Below, in pieces: positions 51,748 through 60,789 of a stretch of 64,000 bases of DNA. Under the pieces are notes generated by a model. The model was not told where the DNA came from. It ran no database searches and saw only the letters and a program-made list of their open reading frames with translations. The DNA comes from JBBRHH01 sp963788015 (lineage in GTDB: Bacteria; Planctomycetota; Phycisphaerae; Tepidisphaerales; Tepidisphaeraceae): NCBI GenBank assembly GCA_963788015.1, contig CAWBEY010000010.1, positions 806,001 through 870,000 on the forward strand, in the 5' to 3' direction. Position numbers and translations under genes: made by a program. The stretch's first letter is position 1. Every line of letters starts with the position of its first letter.

Positions 51748-52531
51748 TCATCGCGTGGGGAGCATGCCGGTACCGCAGCAGCAGGTCGGCAATCCCCGGC
51801 TGATCCACTTCTGCGTCGTGCGGGCTGCATAGCCGCAGGTGGGACACACGAGCTTGCGCATCCGCGTGCCTTGAGGGCGAGCGGGATTGCATCGCGTGCC
51901 GCACGGCCAGTCGGACCCGCGGGGATCGCCTTTAAGGTCTTCCCAGGTCGGGAGCTTCAGGGGTGGCAAACTGCTATAGCGGAGTTCGGCGTGCGGATAC
52001 GGTCCCATTTGCTGTGCAAGGGCGTGTAAACGGGGGACGAGCGTTTCTCCGGCTACGGTCGACGGCATGGGACCGACGAGGCCAAGTTTTGTCGCGCAGT
52101 CGCGGAACGCGCCGCTGTGACCGGCGGGAATGCCGACCGCCGCATGAACCATCTCGTGAACCAGCACCGCCAGGACGTCTACCGCGACGGCGAGCCGGGG
52201 GGAGAGGAAAATCTCGAAGCTGCCGTCCGCACTTGCCTTTGAATCCCAGCACTGTCCGATGACGACGCGAGCATCGCCGCTGGGAAAGCCACAGGAAAAG
52301 CGAACGTTTTTCGGGGAAGGAGAACCTCGCCGCCTTAAACCACGGTGCCAGTCCCTCGAACGCGATGGTCCTGATCCAGTCCTCGCGCGTGCGTGTAAAC
52401 GCACGTCCGGAGAACGGCGAGCGATCGACAGAGAACGGAGGCCGGAAGGGAAAACCCTGCGCAAGGGCGGCGAAGGAAAGATCCCGCGGGGTGACGTGAG
52501 AAACGGTAACGATGGGGACGGGCAGTGACAT
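51748..52531 (-). CDS. SprT-like zinc metalloprotein (frameshifted)
   Basis: About 260 residues. After an N-terminal region (MSLPVPIVTVSHVTPRDLSF) and a strand-rich part (VVIGQCWDSKASADGSFEIF), the zinc helix VLVHEMVHAAVG (HExxH) and GHSGAFRDCATKLGL (third His) follow, as in SprT/WSS1-like proteins. The C-terminus carries a zinc ribbon (LVCPTCGYAART ... LPTCCCGTGM). A frame change lies near 52290. Such proteins act at DNA-protein crosslinks or on transfer intermediates. The leader can hide its ribosome binding site (see 52534-52567). Confidence 0.78.
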
Positions 52532-52533
52532 GG

Positions 52534-52567
52534 GACGGCTCCTTTGGGTACAGGTAGTGGAGCCGTC
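52534..52567 (-). promoter_or_regulatory. Ribosome-binding-site-sequestering hairpin before the SprT-like gene
   Basis: GACGGCTCC (52559-52567 read on the minus strand) and GGAGCCGTC (52534-52542) form a perfect nine-base stem that includes the AAAGGAG ribosome binding site and ends three bases before the ATG. Translation would depend on opening this stem. Confidence 0.55.
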
Positions 52568-52602
52568 GGGAAGTTGCGCGTAATCCCATCATGTGGTAAG
52601 AA

Positions 52603-52736
52603 GGGTTTACTGGCAGTGGTTGTTCCTGACGGCTCGCCACTGCTGGTAAAGCCCCGGTGTTGGTTGCACCGGGTCGCCTTTGAGTGGTTGCTCGAAGGCG
52701 CCGACTTCTACCTGCAGTGTTGTTCGCACAGGGCAG
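52603..52736. repeat. Array of four consecutive hairpins
   Basis: H1: 52603-52619 with 52637-52654, long imperfect stem. H2: CCCGGTG/CACCGGG (52653-52673), loop TTGGTTG. H3: CGCCTTTGAG/CTCGAAGGCG (52675-52700), loop TGGTTG. H4: CTGC..GTG/CAC..GCAG (52712-52736), loop TTGTTCG. The loops share TTG(G/T)TT. The array sits in the divergent region between the SprT-like gene and the XRE-like gene. Confidence 0.6.
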
Positions 52737-52837
52737 CGGCAAATCTGTTTTGGCTTCGCACGCCCTGACACTCATGGAATACCGGATATGCGGACCCGAT
52801 CGCCACAGACGATGCCAGCCGTGATCGGAACTGCCGA

Positions 52838-53483
52838 TTGTTCCGGTTGCGACTGGCGAAGGATCACGTATGGGTACAGGAGCAAGAGGCCGTCTCACGC
52901 TCTCCGGCGTTGCCATTGACGAATGTGGCAGTTGCGCGGAAGTTGAGCCTGAAACAGCTTGCGTCGCAGGCCGATGTCTCCGACCGACGGCTTTTGGAGA
53001 TTCGGAAGGGAAAGGCGTGCAGGGAACTCACAGCGCGGGCGATCGCACTGCGCGTTGGACGTTCCGCTTGAGCGACTATCGACTGCGGCGGCAACCGCCG
53101 ACTCCGTGTCATATCAGTTTCTAAGTGGGTTTTGGCACGCGTACCACGTCTCGGCAGTTTTCGAACCAGGCCGGAAAGAGCGAGTTGGTTGGGTGGCGGC
53201 GGACCTTCGCTTAGACGTCAGGGAATCCGGTCGCATTACCGGCGCGTTTGGTGGAACGCATGGGGTGGAAGGGTATGTATTTGTGGATCAGTTGGTGCTA
53301 AGCGGTCGGCCGATTAAGAATCCATTTGACCTCACCACGGCACACTACGCGTCGATTAACCCGACCACATTTTCAGGCCTTTGGGTAGGACAGACATTGG
53401 AGCGAGTGCCTTTTTGCGGATCCAGTGTTATCTCGCGATCAAGGCTTTCACTGTCGGCTGTCCGGGAAGTTGTCCGCGCATGA
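52838..53483 (+). CDS. HTH (XRE-like) protein, frameshifted
   Basis: The only plus-strand gene of the element core. A helix-turn-helix KLSLKQLASQADVSDRRLLE, then GKACRELTARAIAL, leads across a frame change near 53065 into DVPLERL, the usual tail of Cro/C1-type domains. A beta-rich region of about 120 residues follows (VSAVFEPGRKERVGWVAADL, GAFGGTHGVEGYVFVDQLVL), which I do not recognise. The start is unclear (TTG at 52838 or a later codon). It faces away from the SprT-like gene with the hairpin array between them, so it may regulate or bind that region. Confidence 0.5.
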
Positions 53484-53563
53484 TCCTCATGTTGCGATAT
53501 CCGCAGCGAGGTTCCTTCGGCGGAAGATGTAGTCAGCAACGGCAACGCGAAATTCCGTCCGTC

Positions 53564-53594
53564 GAAAAAACGCCGGATCTACCCGACCCGGCGT
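53564..53594 (-). terminator. Rho-independent terminator of parB
   Basis: On the minus strand ACGCCGG (53588-53594) pairs with CCGGCGT (53570-53576), followed by six T. It lies about 35 bases after the parB stop. Confidence 0.8.
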
Positions 53595-53627
53595 CTTCCT
53601 TCTGCATCGAAGGTTGTAGACGCGCGT

Positions 53628-55484
53628 TCACTTGCCCTCGGTCTGTCCTTTCCGCAGGTTTGAGGGCAGCCAGCGGTTGACCCGCTCGGCGAGTTTCTTG
53701 TCGGCAAGGGTTCCGGCTGCCGCGTCTGCGAAGAGTTTCGCAAGCTCCGTGACAAGGTCGCTCTTCTTTCGCTCGGGGAGCGGCGCATGCATCGCGCCCT
53801 TGAGTTCACCGATCAGGTGGGCGAGTTGGATCTTCTGGTAGCCCGACAGCCAGTCGGCATCGGGGCGCCAGTCGTTCCGCACGTCCACTTGGAGCGTCTC
53901 AGCCAGACGCTGCACAAGCTGCGTCGGCCTCACCATGTGGGCATGGATGCACTCGGCGATGAGAAGATCAATGAGCGTGTCGATCTTCGCATCGGACAGT
54001 TTGCCGAGCGCCTCGAACGCCGCCACGTCATCCATGACGTGCTGCTTGGAGAATGGGTCGAGGTCGGCCCGTTTCTCCGTGAGCCGATCAAGACAGGCCG
54101 AGGTGAAACCGTCCTGCGTGGTCACGACCGTCGTGCCGTTGGCGTCATGCCGAATCGACAGGGCCTCGGATCGGACCTTATCGTGCAGGATCAGGGCGAG
54201 CACCCGCTTGAGGGTGGCGGCATCCCCCAGAAGGGCCTCGCGGACGGCGAGGGCCTGATGCGTGAACGTCGCGGCAAGCTGCTTGTCGCTCAGGTCATCG
54301 GACGTCGGCGGCTTGGCCTTGCCGTCGGCTGAAGTGCCGCTTCCGTCGTCGCCGTGATGATGACCGTGCGACGGATGATTGCGCTGTCGGGGGACTCGAT
54401 ACTCGCGATGCGCCCGGCCGTCCGGGTCCAGGATGAGAAAAGCCGTTGCCAATGCCTTGGTCTCTTCTGAGAACTGCTCGGGGGCGGTGCGCAGGAGTTC
54501 CTGCTCTTGCGCTTCCAAGGCCTCGTATTTGGCCTGGGTGCGGGTGAGCCGTTCCTCGTCGTTCTCGTCGAGCGTGTCGGCGGCGGCCTGGAGCTTCTCA
54601 CGTCGCTCCGCAATCTTCTTGAGCTTGCGCTCTGTTGCGGCATCGAACATGCGATCGGGCGGGTCCATCGCATAGAGGCGATCCTGCACGTCCTCGCGGC
54701 GGCCAAGAACGACGTTGGCCCAGCCGTCCTCGGTAAGGGCTTTCTGTTGGGTCTCCAGCGCCCGGGCCTGCGCTTCAAGGAAAGCCTGACGATCGACCAG
54801 AACCCGCTCGGAAAAGAGGTCCTGGCTGGTCGCGGTTGGCGGAAGCGCAGTGAGGTCAAAGAGTGCGTGCTTCGCATCGATCCACCGGTTCGCGATGATG
54901 TTTCGCACGTGCTCGGCATGGCGGGGATGGCCGCCGGTTTCCTCCCAGACTTCCATCTGGCGATCCTCGGGCACGGCCGCGAACGCCTCGGCGGTCGCCG
55001 TGTCGATCGCGCCTTCGCGACAGGCGGCCTTGAGCGCCTTTGCCAGCGTGGAAAGCTTCATGCGCTGGCGACATACGCGCTCGGTCACACCGAACTCCGC
55101 GGCGATCGTGTCGGCATCCTTGCCTTCTGCGGTGGCGAGCTTGGCGAACGCCTCCGCTTCATCTAACGGATGCATCGGTTCCCGGGCGAAGTTTTCGCCA
55201 AGGGCCATGGCATCTGCGGTGACCGTGTCGACATCCCGCAGGACGCAGGGAATCTTCGGGTCTTCACCCCGATGGATCTCCCGCAGCGCGGCGAGACGCC
55301 GACCGCCGGCGAAGACCACGTAGTGCTTGGGCTTCTCGGAGGGACGAACGACCAGCGGCTGCAATAACCCATGTGCCCGAATGAGCGCGACCAGTGAACG
55401 ATGGGCTTCGGGCGAAGCCTTAACCTTGCGCGGGTTCTTTCCCGCGGACAGATGAGACAGTGGGACATTGAGTTGCGTCGGCAT
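53628..55484 (-). CDS. ParB/RepB/Spo0J-family partition protein
   Basis: About 618 residues, much longer than chromosomal ParB (about 300). The N-terminal nuclease-like ParB domain has LNVPLSHLSAGKNPRKV, HGLLQPLVVRPSEKPKHYVV, AGGRRLAAL and GENFAREPMHPLDEAEAFAK; the HTH follows (TIAAEFGVTERVCRQRMKL). A long C-terminal part has coiled coil (KKIAERREKLQAAADTLDEN) and a His-rich patch near HPSHGHHHGDDGSG. The start at 55484 (MPTQLNVPLS) is preferred. No ParA is adjacent. A structured leader (55491-55538) precedes it. The long form is typical of plasmids and integrated elements. Confidence 0.88.
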   Translation of the reverse strand: MPTQLNVPLSHLSAGKNPRKVKASPEAHRSLVALIRAHGLLQPLVVRPSEKPKHYVVFAGGRRLAALREIHRGEDPKIPCVLRDVDTVTADAMALGENFAREPMHPLDEAEAFAKLATAEGKDADTIAAEFGVTERVCRQRMKLSTLAKALKAACREGAIDTATAEAFAAVPEDRQMEVWEETGGHPRHAEHVRNIIANRWIDAKHALFDLTALPPTATSQDLFSERVLVDRQAFLEAQARALETQQKALTEDGWANVVLGRREDVQDRLYAMDPPDRMFDAATERKLKKIAERREKLQAAADTLDENDEERLTRTQAKYEALEAQEQELLRTAPEQFSEETKALATAFLILDPDGRAHREYRVPRQRNHPSHGHHHGDDGSGTSADGKAKPPTSDDLSDKQLAATFTHQALAVREALLGDAATLKRVLALILHDKVRSEALSIRHDANGTTVVTTQDGFTSACLDRLTEKRADLDPFSKQHVMDDVAAFEALGKLSDAKIDTLIDLLIAECIHAHMVRPTQLVQRLAETLQVDVRNDWRPDADWLSGYQKIQLAHLIGELKGAMHAPLPERKKSDLVTELAKLFADAAAGTLADKKLAERVNRWLPSNLRKGQTEGK

Positions 55485-55490
55485 ACAAAC

Positions 55491-55538
55491 CTCACGATGG
55501 TGAGAAGGAACGTGTGACGAAGCCACATTGGCCTCGTC
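55491..55538 (-). promoter_or_regulatory. Two-hairpin leader of parB
   Basis: Read on the minus strand: hairpin A GACGAGGCC-AATGT-GGCTTCGTC (55538-55516), then hairpin B CTCAC-CATC-GTGAG (55504-55491), whose 3' arm contains the GTGAGG ribosome binding site. Hairpin A ends 32 bases before the start codon. The same layout precedes DUF932. Confidence 0.6.
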
Positions 55539-55713
55539 TGGCCGGAGGCTACGCCGCTAGAGGGCGGGAGCGCCATCGTTCGGATTTGCGTGCCCCCTTG
55601 CGAAATGGCGGACTGCCTTTTGGCAATCAGAGCGTGTCGGTTGTGACCCCGCCAAAAAACCACCGTGCCGTCGCACGGTGGGTCGTGCCAATCCCCGAGG
55701 GGACTGGCGGGGC

Positions 55714-56033
55714 CTATTCACGCCGGTGTTCGGAGATGAACGTCCAGTGCATCGGAGCAATTCGGCGAGGGGCAGCAGGTCTTCCGGTCGGAACGACCGG
55801 CTTTCCTTGTAGTCGTCGCCGTCTTTCCACGAGCGTTTCGCCGCGATGCTGAACGCGACGAATTCGCCGTTCGCGCCCTGCACCATGTGCTGGAAGGCGG
55901 CAACCTCGATCGTGCCGCTGCCTGTCCACACCTTGTTCGACCACACGGGCGGCGCATTGCCGCCGTTCGTCTTCGGAGCATCGCCGGCCGCATTCTGCGG
56001 CGGCTGCGCTCCGGACTTCGTCTTGGTTGCCAT
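55714..56033 (-). CDS. Small conserved element protein (frameshifted)
   Basis: About 106 residues: a disordered Lys/Ala/Pro/Asn-rich N-terminus (MATKTKSGAQPPQNAAGDAP), then VWTGSGTIEVAAFQHMVQGA, FVAFSIAAKRSWKDGDDYKE and SRSFRPEDLLPLAELL. The pattern of a basic strand, WKDG(D/E), SFxxxDLLxLAxxL and a closing helix matches small proteins seen widely on planctomycete elements. A frame change near 55760 gives the natural end WTFISEHRRE. A ribosome binding site AAAGGAG precedes the ATG. Function is unknown; a single-stranded-DNA-binding-like fold is possible. Confidence 0.65.
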
Positions 56034-56066
56034 GGGGCAACTCCTTTCGAAACTGAGAAACACGAT

Positions 56067-56087
56067 GCGGCCGGAACACCCGGCCGC
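56067..56087 (-). promoter_or_regulatory. Leader hairpin of the small element gene
   Basis: GCGGCCGG/CCGGCCGC, a perfect eight-base stem with a five-base loop, ends 34 bases before the ATG at 56033. Size, loop length and position match hairpin A of the parB and DUF932 leaders. Confidence 0.55.
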
Positions 56088-56095
56088 TGTCTTGG

Positions 56096-56878
56096 TCATC
56101 CCGCAACGAGATGGGATTCGACCGGAATGGCCGCGGGTGCGGCCGTGTCGGGCAGGACGATCGCCCCGAGGCGGATCGTCGCGAGGGCATGGGCCTGCGG
56201 GTTGGTCTGGGCCCGCTTGCCGAGGGCGAACGTCAAGGCGTTGTAGAGCCGCCAGGCGTTCTTCTCGTCTGCGAAGTCGAGGAAGGACGGCTTACGCCAC
56301 TCGCGTACCGCGATCGGCAGCGCGTGGCGGGCCGATGATCCCAACCTCGAAGGCGCGGAGCAGGATGGATTCGGCCTGCTCGTCAGTCAGGACGCGGCGC
56401 TGCATCTCGCGGATGCGGAACGCCTCGTAGTCGCGGTAGTCGCCGAGTTCGGAGACGACCTTGCAGATCGCCTCCTGGTAGCGGCTCGATCCCGAACGTC
56501 GTGTGCTTCCGCGCGATCACGGTTTGGGCCGAGAACGCGAGGTTGTCGCACACGAAGACGCGGGACCCGCAGCACCACTGCAGGCTGATCGACTTGTCGG
56601 TCGAGCTGCGCAGCCCGACCGCGAGGTTCACGCCCCCGCTGAGGGGCGTCTTGAGCGTCACGGTCCCGAAGAAACGGGCGTCGTCGCGTGACAGGCCGAG
56701 ATGCATCTTCTCGATGCCGTAGCCGGCATCGGTGAGGGCCTTCTCGGCGTAGTCCAGCACCTGGATATGCGGGACGGGCCGCCAGCGTCCTTCGGCCGGC
56801 GGGCAAGGAACATGAGCCAGCAGATCGCGGCTGACTTCGCGGCGCTCCCCGATGGAGCACCAGATTGGCAGCGGACAT
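56096..56878 (-). CDS. DUF932 (phage/plasmid-like) protein, frameshifted
   Basis: About 258 residues once frames are joined. N-terminus MSAANLVLHRGA then VSRDLLAHVPCPPAEGRWRP and VLDYAEKALTDAGYGIEKMH; the core is ARFFGTVTLKTPLSGGVNLA, VGLRSSTDKSISLQWCCGSR and VFVCDNLAFSAQTVIARKHT; the C-terminus is PSFLDFADEKNAWRLYNALT, FALGKRAQTNPQAHA. This order fits DUF932/TIGR03299-type proteins, found on plasmids and phages with unknown function. Frame changes lie near 56850, 56480 and 56335. A strong ribosome binding site (GGAGGTG) lies inside a leader hairpin. Confidence 0.78.
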
Positions 56879-56881
56879 GGA

Positions 56882-56932
56882 ACACCTCCGATGGTGTGAA
56901 AGGGCCGGAATGCGAGACCCCATTGGTCTCGC
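56882..56932 (-). promoter_or_regulatory. Two-hairpin leader of DUF932
   Basis: Read on the minus strand: hairpin A GCGAGACC-AATGG-GGTCTCGC (56932-56912), then hairpin B ACACC-ATCGGA-GGTGT (56897-56882), which contains the GGAGGTG ribosome binding site. Hairpin A ends 34 bases before the start. CACCATCG[GT]+ then GAGGT is shared with the parB leader. Confidence 0.6.
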
Positions 56933-57749
56933 TATCCAGCCACGCTACCCCTCTCCGATGTGCCGGCGCTACTTGACGATATGATGCCCGCGGTTGCTGT
57001 GGCCATTTCGCGTGAGTAGGGAGGTAAGTAACGGACGAAATGGGAAGCGTGGCTTCGACGACGTGATGGGACTCGCTCCGAAATCCTAGTGACGAACGTC
57101 GCGGGCACTCTAGAGGAACTCGCAACCCCGCAGCGCCATCGCAGGCTGAAGGTTGAGGTGGTGGTCAAGAGCGACATGTCGCTGGAGGATTTCGTCGAGA
57201 GCATCCACCAGTGGCAGAAAGGAAGCTGACGCCGCGGTCGCCACGGCGCCGGGATAATCGTGTGGTCCGTGGGGGGCACGCGCCCAAGCCGAAGCTACGC
57301 GATGCAACGCAAATCCCTGGTTCAAAGCATATGGTCGGCGAGACCTACTGGTTCGCGGAAGGCTCCTTCGCAAATAGCTGGGATCCGTGCCGGCCATGCC
57401 GATTCGGCCGTAATCGGCGCAACTCCTTATTTGTAAGCATTTTAACCGGATATGATCCGTCGGCGGAAAATCGTGTGGCCGACCGCCACGCGTGAATCCG
57501 GTCCTTCCCATTGAATTTTATGGGATTTTCGGGTCAAGTGGTTGTCGAAGCTGGAGTAAGCCCGCGCTCGTTTGCGTGCGCCTTCAACCGACATCACCCA
57601 GCAGTTGATCAATTATCCAAGCAATCTGCCAGCAAGCGAGTCGCGCGTGACGGTAAGGATGTGCGGGGACGGCCGCGTAACCGTTGTTCAATACCTTAGA
57701 TAGTGACAGGAACCGGCACCGCCAGAAATTGAGCCCCCAGAGAGCCGAA
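56933..57749. other. 817-base stretch between the element genes and the FAD operon
   Basis: Apart from the small frame at 57089-57229, no convincing gene is present. Several overlapping frames exist but lack ribosome binding sites and structure. No copy of the tRNA-Leu 3' end was found here, so a right attachment site is not supported. The promoter of the following operon should lie here, but no clear boxes were identified. Confidence 0.4.
57089..57229 (+). CDS. Possible small protein, 46 residues
   Basis: From GTG: VTNVAGTLEELATPQRHRRL, then KVEVVVKSDMSLEDFVESIH and QWQKGS. It is amphipathic and well balanced, with an acidic C-terminal helix, so it is a plausible small antitoxin- or adaptor-like protein. 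No ribosome binding site is evident and it could be the tail of a longer, degraded gene. Confidence 0.3.
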   Translation: MTNVAGTLEELATPQRHRRLKVEVVVKSDMSLEDFVESIHQWQKGS

Positions 57750-59135
57750 ATGACTACCGCCGAAGGATACATTGACGTGGATGTTCTTATCATCGGAGGT
57801 GGGGTCCAAGGGCTCTGGCTTCTGAATGATTTGCACGCCGCAGGGTACTCGGTGCTCCTTCTTGAGCGGCGAAGACTCGGCGGTTCGCAGACATGTCATT
57901 CTCACGTGTATCTTCATCAAGGCTTTCTCTATGCCGACGCAAAGAAACAAGCGGTTGAACTGAGAGACATTACGGCTCGATGGCAAGGCTGGCTCCAACG
58001 CGCACGACCCCGATTATGGACATCTCCCGTCGCACTACGGCTTCCCGAGCGATTCGATCGCCCAAAACTTTGCCGACATGTGGACTGCTCCCGATGTGCG
58101 ACTCCTGGCCGAGTCGCCAGTGCGCAAGCCCCTTCCTTCCGTTTTGAGCGACAGTGTGATCTCAGTTCTCTACGAGGTCCCAGAAGTCTGTCTCGACGGC
58201 CGGTGGCTTGTGGATGAACTTCGGCTTCCGATTCATCTTCAAATCAGCAAAATCAATGATGTCGCCAGGGTTCAAGCGAATAGGATAAATCGCCAGATCG
58301 AGGAAGTCGATGTGATGATGCCTTCGGGCGCGTGTGTTGTATTCCGACCGCGCGCCTTGGTCCTTGCCGCGGGCGCAGGAAACCAGGAGATCATTAATCG
58401 TCTCTGCTATCAGGGACTGAATCGTGTCCAGGGAAGATGGCGCGTAAACCAGCGGCGTTGGCCGGAGATCAAACCGGCTCAACAAATTCGAAAGGCGTTC
58501 ATGCTGGTCATCCATGGACGCCGGGGCGACTTAGAACCACTAACCGGGATCTTTCGACATGTTTGTAGCGCCCCTCCGCATCCCAAGGGAAATGGGTTGT
58601 TCATTGTGTCGCGCAAACAAGGGGATCGCATCATCTGGCTAGTGTCGGATCATCAAAGCGCGACCGTTAGATCAACGCAGGAGTGGCTTGCTTTTGATGA
58701 AGAGGAATGGCTGCGATACACCCTCCATGCTGTCCGCTGTTTGGCCCCAACATTATTTCAAAATCCCGAACGGTTTGAGTGGGGAATTTACGAAGCTCCA
58801 AAGGCTGAGAGCGGGCCGAGCGGCGCGGGGCTGTGCGCGAGGGCGCGGTCGGAGCGGTGCCAATGGGAGTAGGTATCGATCAATTCGGAATTACCAATTT
58901 GTGGTGCGTGTGGCCAAATAAGTTGACGTTTGCACCGAAGGTCAGCGCTATCCTGCGGAAAAAGATTGACGCCCTGCTTCATACAACGACAGGGGCATCT
59001 GGCGGAGAATCGCTTCTGTGGCATGCGCAGCGGATCGATGCGCCCGTGGCACCTGAAAAGTGGACCGAAACACCGGTACGAAATTGGCAGGATTTTTGTA
59101 CGCGATATAATGTCAAGTTGGGAAATGATGCCTAG
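57750..59135 (+). CDS. FAD-dependent oxidoreductase, DAO/GlpD-like (frameshifted)
   Basis: About 460 residues. The dinucleotide motif VDVLIIGGGVQGLWLLNDL (GxGxxG) lies at residues 10-28, with the acid end of the second strand at SVLLLERRRLGG. HVYLHQGFLY resembles the FAD-contact region of the DAO fold. After a frame change near 58000 come VCLDGRWLVDELRLPIHLQI and VVFRPRALVLAAGAGNQEII, the second FAD-side strand. A second change near 58835 leads to GVGIDQFGITNLWCVWPNKL and WQDFCTRYNVKLGNDA. An amine, amino-acid or hydroxy-acid oxidase activity is likely. It overlaps the start of the HEAT gene by 11 bases. Confidence 0.75.
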
Positions 59136-60789
59136 GAGTCCAATGGTTGTAAGCGAATACGATGAAGAGGCCCGGCAAGCACTGGAGACGATCATCTCCA
59201 GCAGCGGTGCCGACCGTAAGAAAGCCGCTCGACATCTCAGCCGGCTTGGGGTTTGGACGCGCGGGAGTGTACTACCGCGAGGATCGCCGGGCGAAGCCGC
59301 AAGCAATCGGCTTCCAGAACCGAAGAGGCTAGCAGCTCTCATTCAATGCATTGGCGATAGTGATTCAGAGACTGCCTGCCAGATCATTCAGGCACTTGGG
59401 CACTGGGGCGATGAGCAAGCGGTGACGGCAGTGATCGATATACTAAGGAATCCTGCGACCGATGAAACGGTTCGATCGTTCTGTGTCACCGCGCTGACCG
59501 CCATCGGGGGGCCCATTGCCGTGGATGCGTTGATGCGAGCGCGGCACGGCGAGTCATCAGTGATCTCTGCCGCGGCAGCGGTCGGGCTATGCGAATTGCA
59601 AACAGGTGGCGTGCTGGATTATACCGAAGGAATCACCGCACAAGACTTAGCGTCCGCAAAGACTAAGGAGAATACCGAGTCGAAAGAGCAGGATATCGCT
59701 CCAGCAGCTCTCCCCGGGGAAGCGCTCGTGCATCATGGACTGTCCATGGTGGATCCAGAGCGTGGTTTTCATGAAATGATAGACCTGTACGAAGTAGCGT
59801 GGGAGGATGCCGGCCTCGATGTGAAGGGGCTTCTCCGTAGCGGTCCAATACCGCAGAGTTTGATCCGCGCGGCCCAAATGCTGGGTCAGCAGTCGCGGGA
59901 GAATCGATTATTGGTTCGCAATGCCATGAACTCGGAGTTCATCTGGTGTCCAAGCCTGGCGTACGGACCGCAGAATTCTTGGTCGGGAGCGGTGTACAAC
60001 CTCTGCAGGGAGATATGGGGTGACCACGTGGAGCACGTGGACGAACGATCCGTCTATACAGCTAGGGCGCGCCACATCGGAGCGACAACCAAGATTGTGT
60101 TTCCATATCCTTTTTTTGCAACAGCTTCCACCGCTGATTTTTACTGTGTCCTGCCCCTTGGTGTGCAGACCAGCATTGGGATCATTATTCCAAATGCACT
60201 GGATGCGCTGGCGCTTGAGGCGAGTACGGCGCAAGACAAGCAGACAAATTCAATCCTCAGCGCGGCAGTCCGCGGGAAGATTGGCCAAGCCGCGATCGCG
60301 AAGATTTTTGGCATGCTCATCGATAACACGAAAAAGAAATGTGCGTTCCGGATCGGTTATGCGGTAGACGAAATCTTGCTGGATATTCTCGGCCGGCATG
60401 CAGGTGCAAGTCTGTCGGATCGCTTCATTAATCGGATGCAACCGGTAGACGTTAGTAGCGACGAATACAAGAATGAAAATCATTCCGGATGTGCGACCGC
60501 GGTGCCCGTGGCGTGGACAGCAGAGAACGGGGTGTTTTTATTCGATCCAGCGAATCCCCCGACAGACGATTTTCTGAAACAGCAGAAAGCCAAGAAGTTC
60601 GTTTTAGGTCATGGGCTCGATATTCCCGTCGGCTTGGGGTTCACCTTTCCGATGCTGGCTGAACTTGCAAATCAAGATGCGCGAAACCGCTTCTTTCACG
60701 GGCTGTTGGGCATCACGTTGCCTAAGACAGAGGGCATTCATTGGTTCGATCGGGATCGATTGCCGACGTCGCCCGCGAAATCTGCGTGA
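59125..60789 (+). CDS. HEAT-repeat protein with large unrecognised C-terminal domain
   Basis: About 554 residues from ATG 59125 (a later ATG at 59143 is possible). The first 170 residues are HEAT/PBS-lyase-type helical repeats (LAALIQCIGDSDSETACQII, ALGHWGDEQAVTAVIDILRN, FCVTALTAIGGPIAVDALMR). After a charged linker, a 340-residue C-terminal domain contains GLSMVDPERGFHEMIDLYEV, FIWCPSLAYGPQNSWSGAVY, TTKIVFPYPFFATASTADFY, LPLGVQTSIGIIIPNALDAL and KFVLGHGLDIPVGLGFTFPM. I recognise no family in it. There is no signal peptide. The GTGA overlap with the methyltransferase at 60786-60789 shows coupling. The frame is intact. Confidence 0.65.
   Translation: MMPRSPMVVSEYDEEARQALETIISSSGADRKKAARHLSRLGVWTRGSVLPRGSPGEAASNRLPEPKRLAALIQCIGDSDSETACQIIQALGHWGDEQAVTAVIDILRNPATDETVRSFCVTALTAIGGPIAVDALMRARHGESSVISAAAAVGLCELQTGGVLDYTEGITAQDLASAKTKENTESKEQDIAPAALPGEALVHHGLSMVDPERGFHEMIDLYEVAWEDAGLDVKGLLRSGPIPQSLIRAAQMLGQQSRENRLLVRNAMNSEFIWCPSLAYGPQNSWSGAVYNLCREIWGDHVEHVDERSVYTARARHIGATTKIVFPYPFFATASTADFYCVLPLGVQTSIGIIIPNALDALALEASTAQDKQTNSILSAAVRGKIGQAAIAKIFGMLIDNTKKKCAFRIGYAVDEILLDILGRHAGASLSDRFINRMQPVDVSSDEYKNENHSGCATAVPVAWTAENGVFLFDPANPPTDDFLKQQKAKKFVLGHGLDIPVGLGFTFPMLAELANQDARNRFFHGLLGITLPKTEGIHWFDRDRLPTSPAKSA

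Larger units (their letters stand above)
44262..56932 (-). mobile_element. Integrated element (ICE/IME-like) at tRNA-Leu(GAG)
   Basis: The element starts at the 3' end of the tRNA and carries integrase, excisionase, primase-polymerase, TraG/VirD4-like ATPase with relaxation-like domain, ParB, SprT-like, DUF932, DUF5131 and membrane/lipoprotein genes, nearly all on the minus strand. These are plasmid/phage-type functions. The right border is not resolved: no second copy of the tRNA 3' end was found in the window, so the element may extend past 56932 and may include the operon after 57750. No relaxase was recognised. Confidence 0.7.

Noticed and set aside
52603..52736. CRISPR array
   Set aside because: The units are hairpins with different stems and short loops, not identical repeats with unique spacers, and there are no cas genes.
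44278..57749. Right attachment site and relaxase within the window
   Set aside because: No second copy of the tRNA-Leu 3' end and no protein with a relaxase HUH or similar motif were found by reading; the element's end and its transfer mode remain open.
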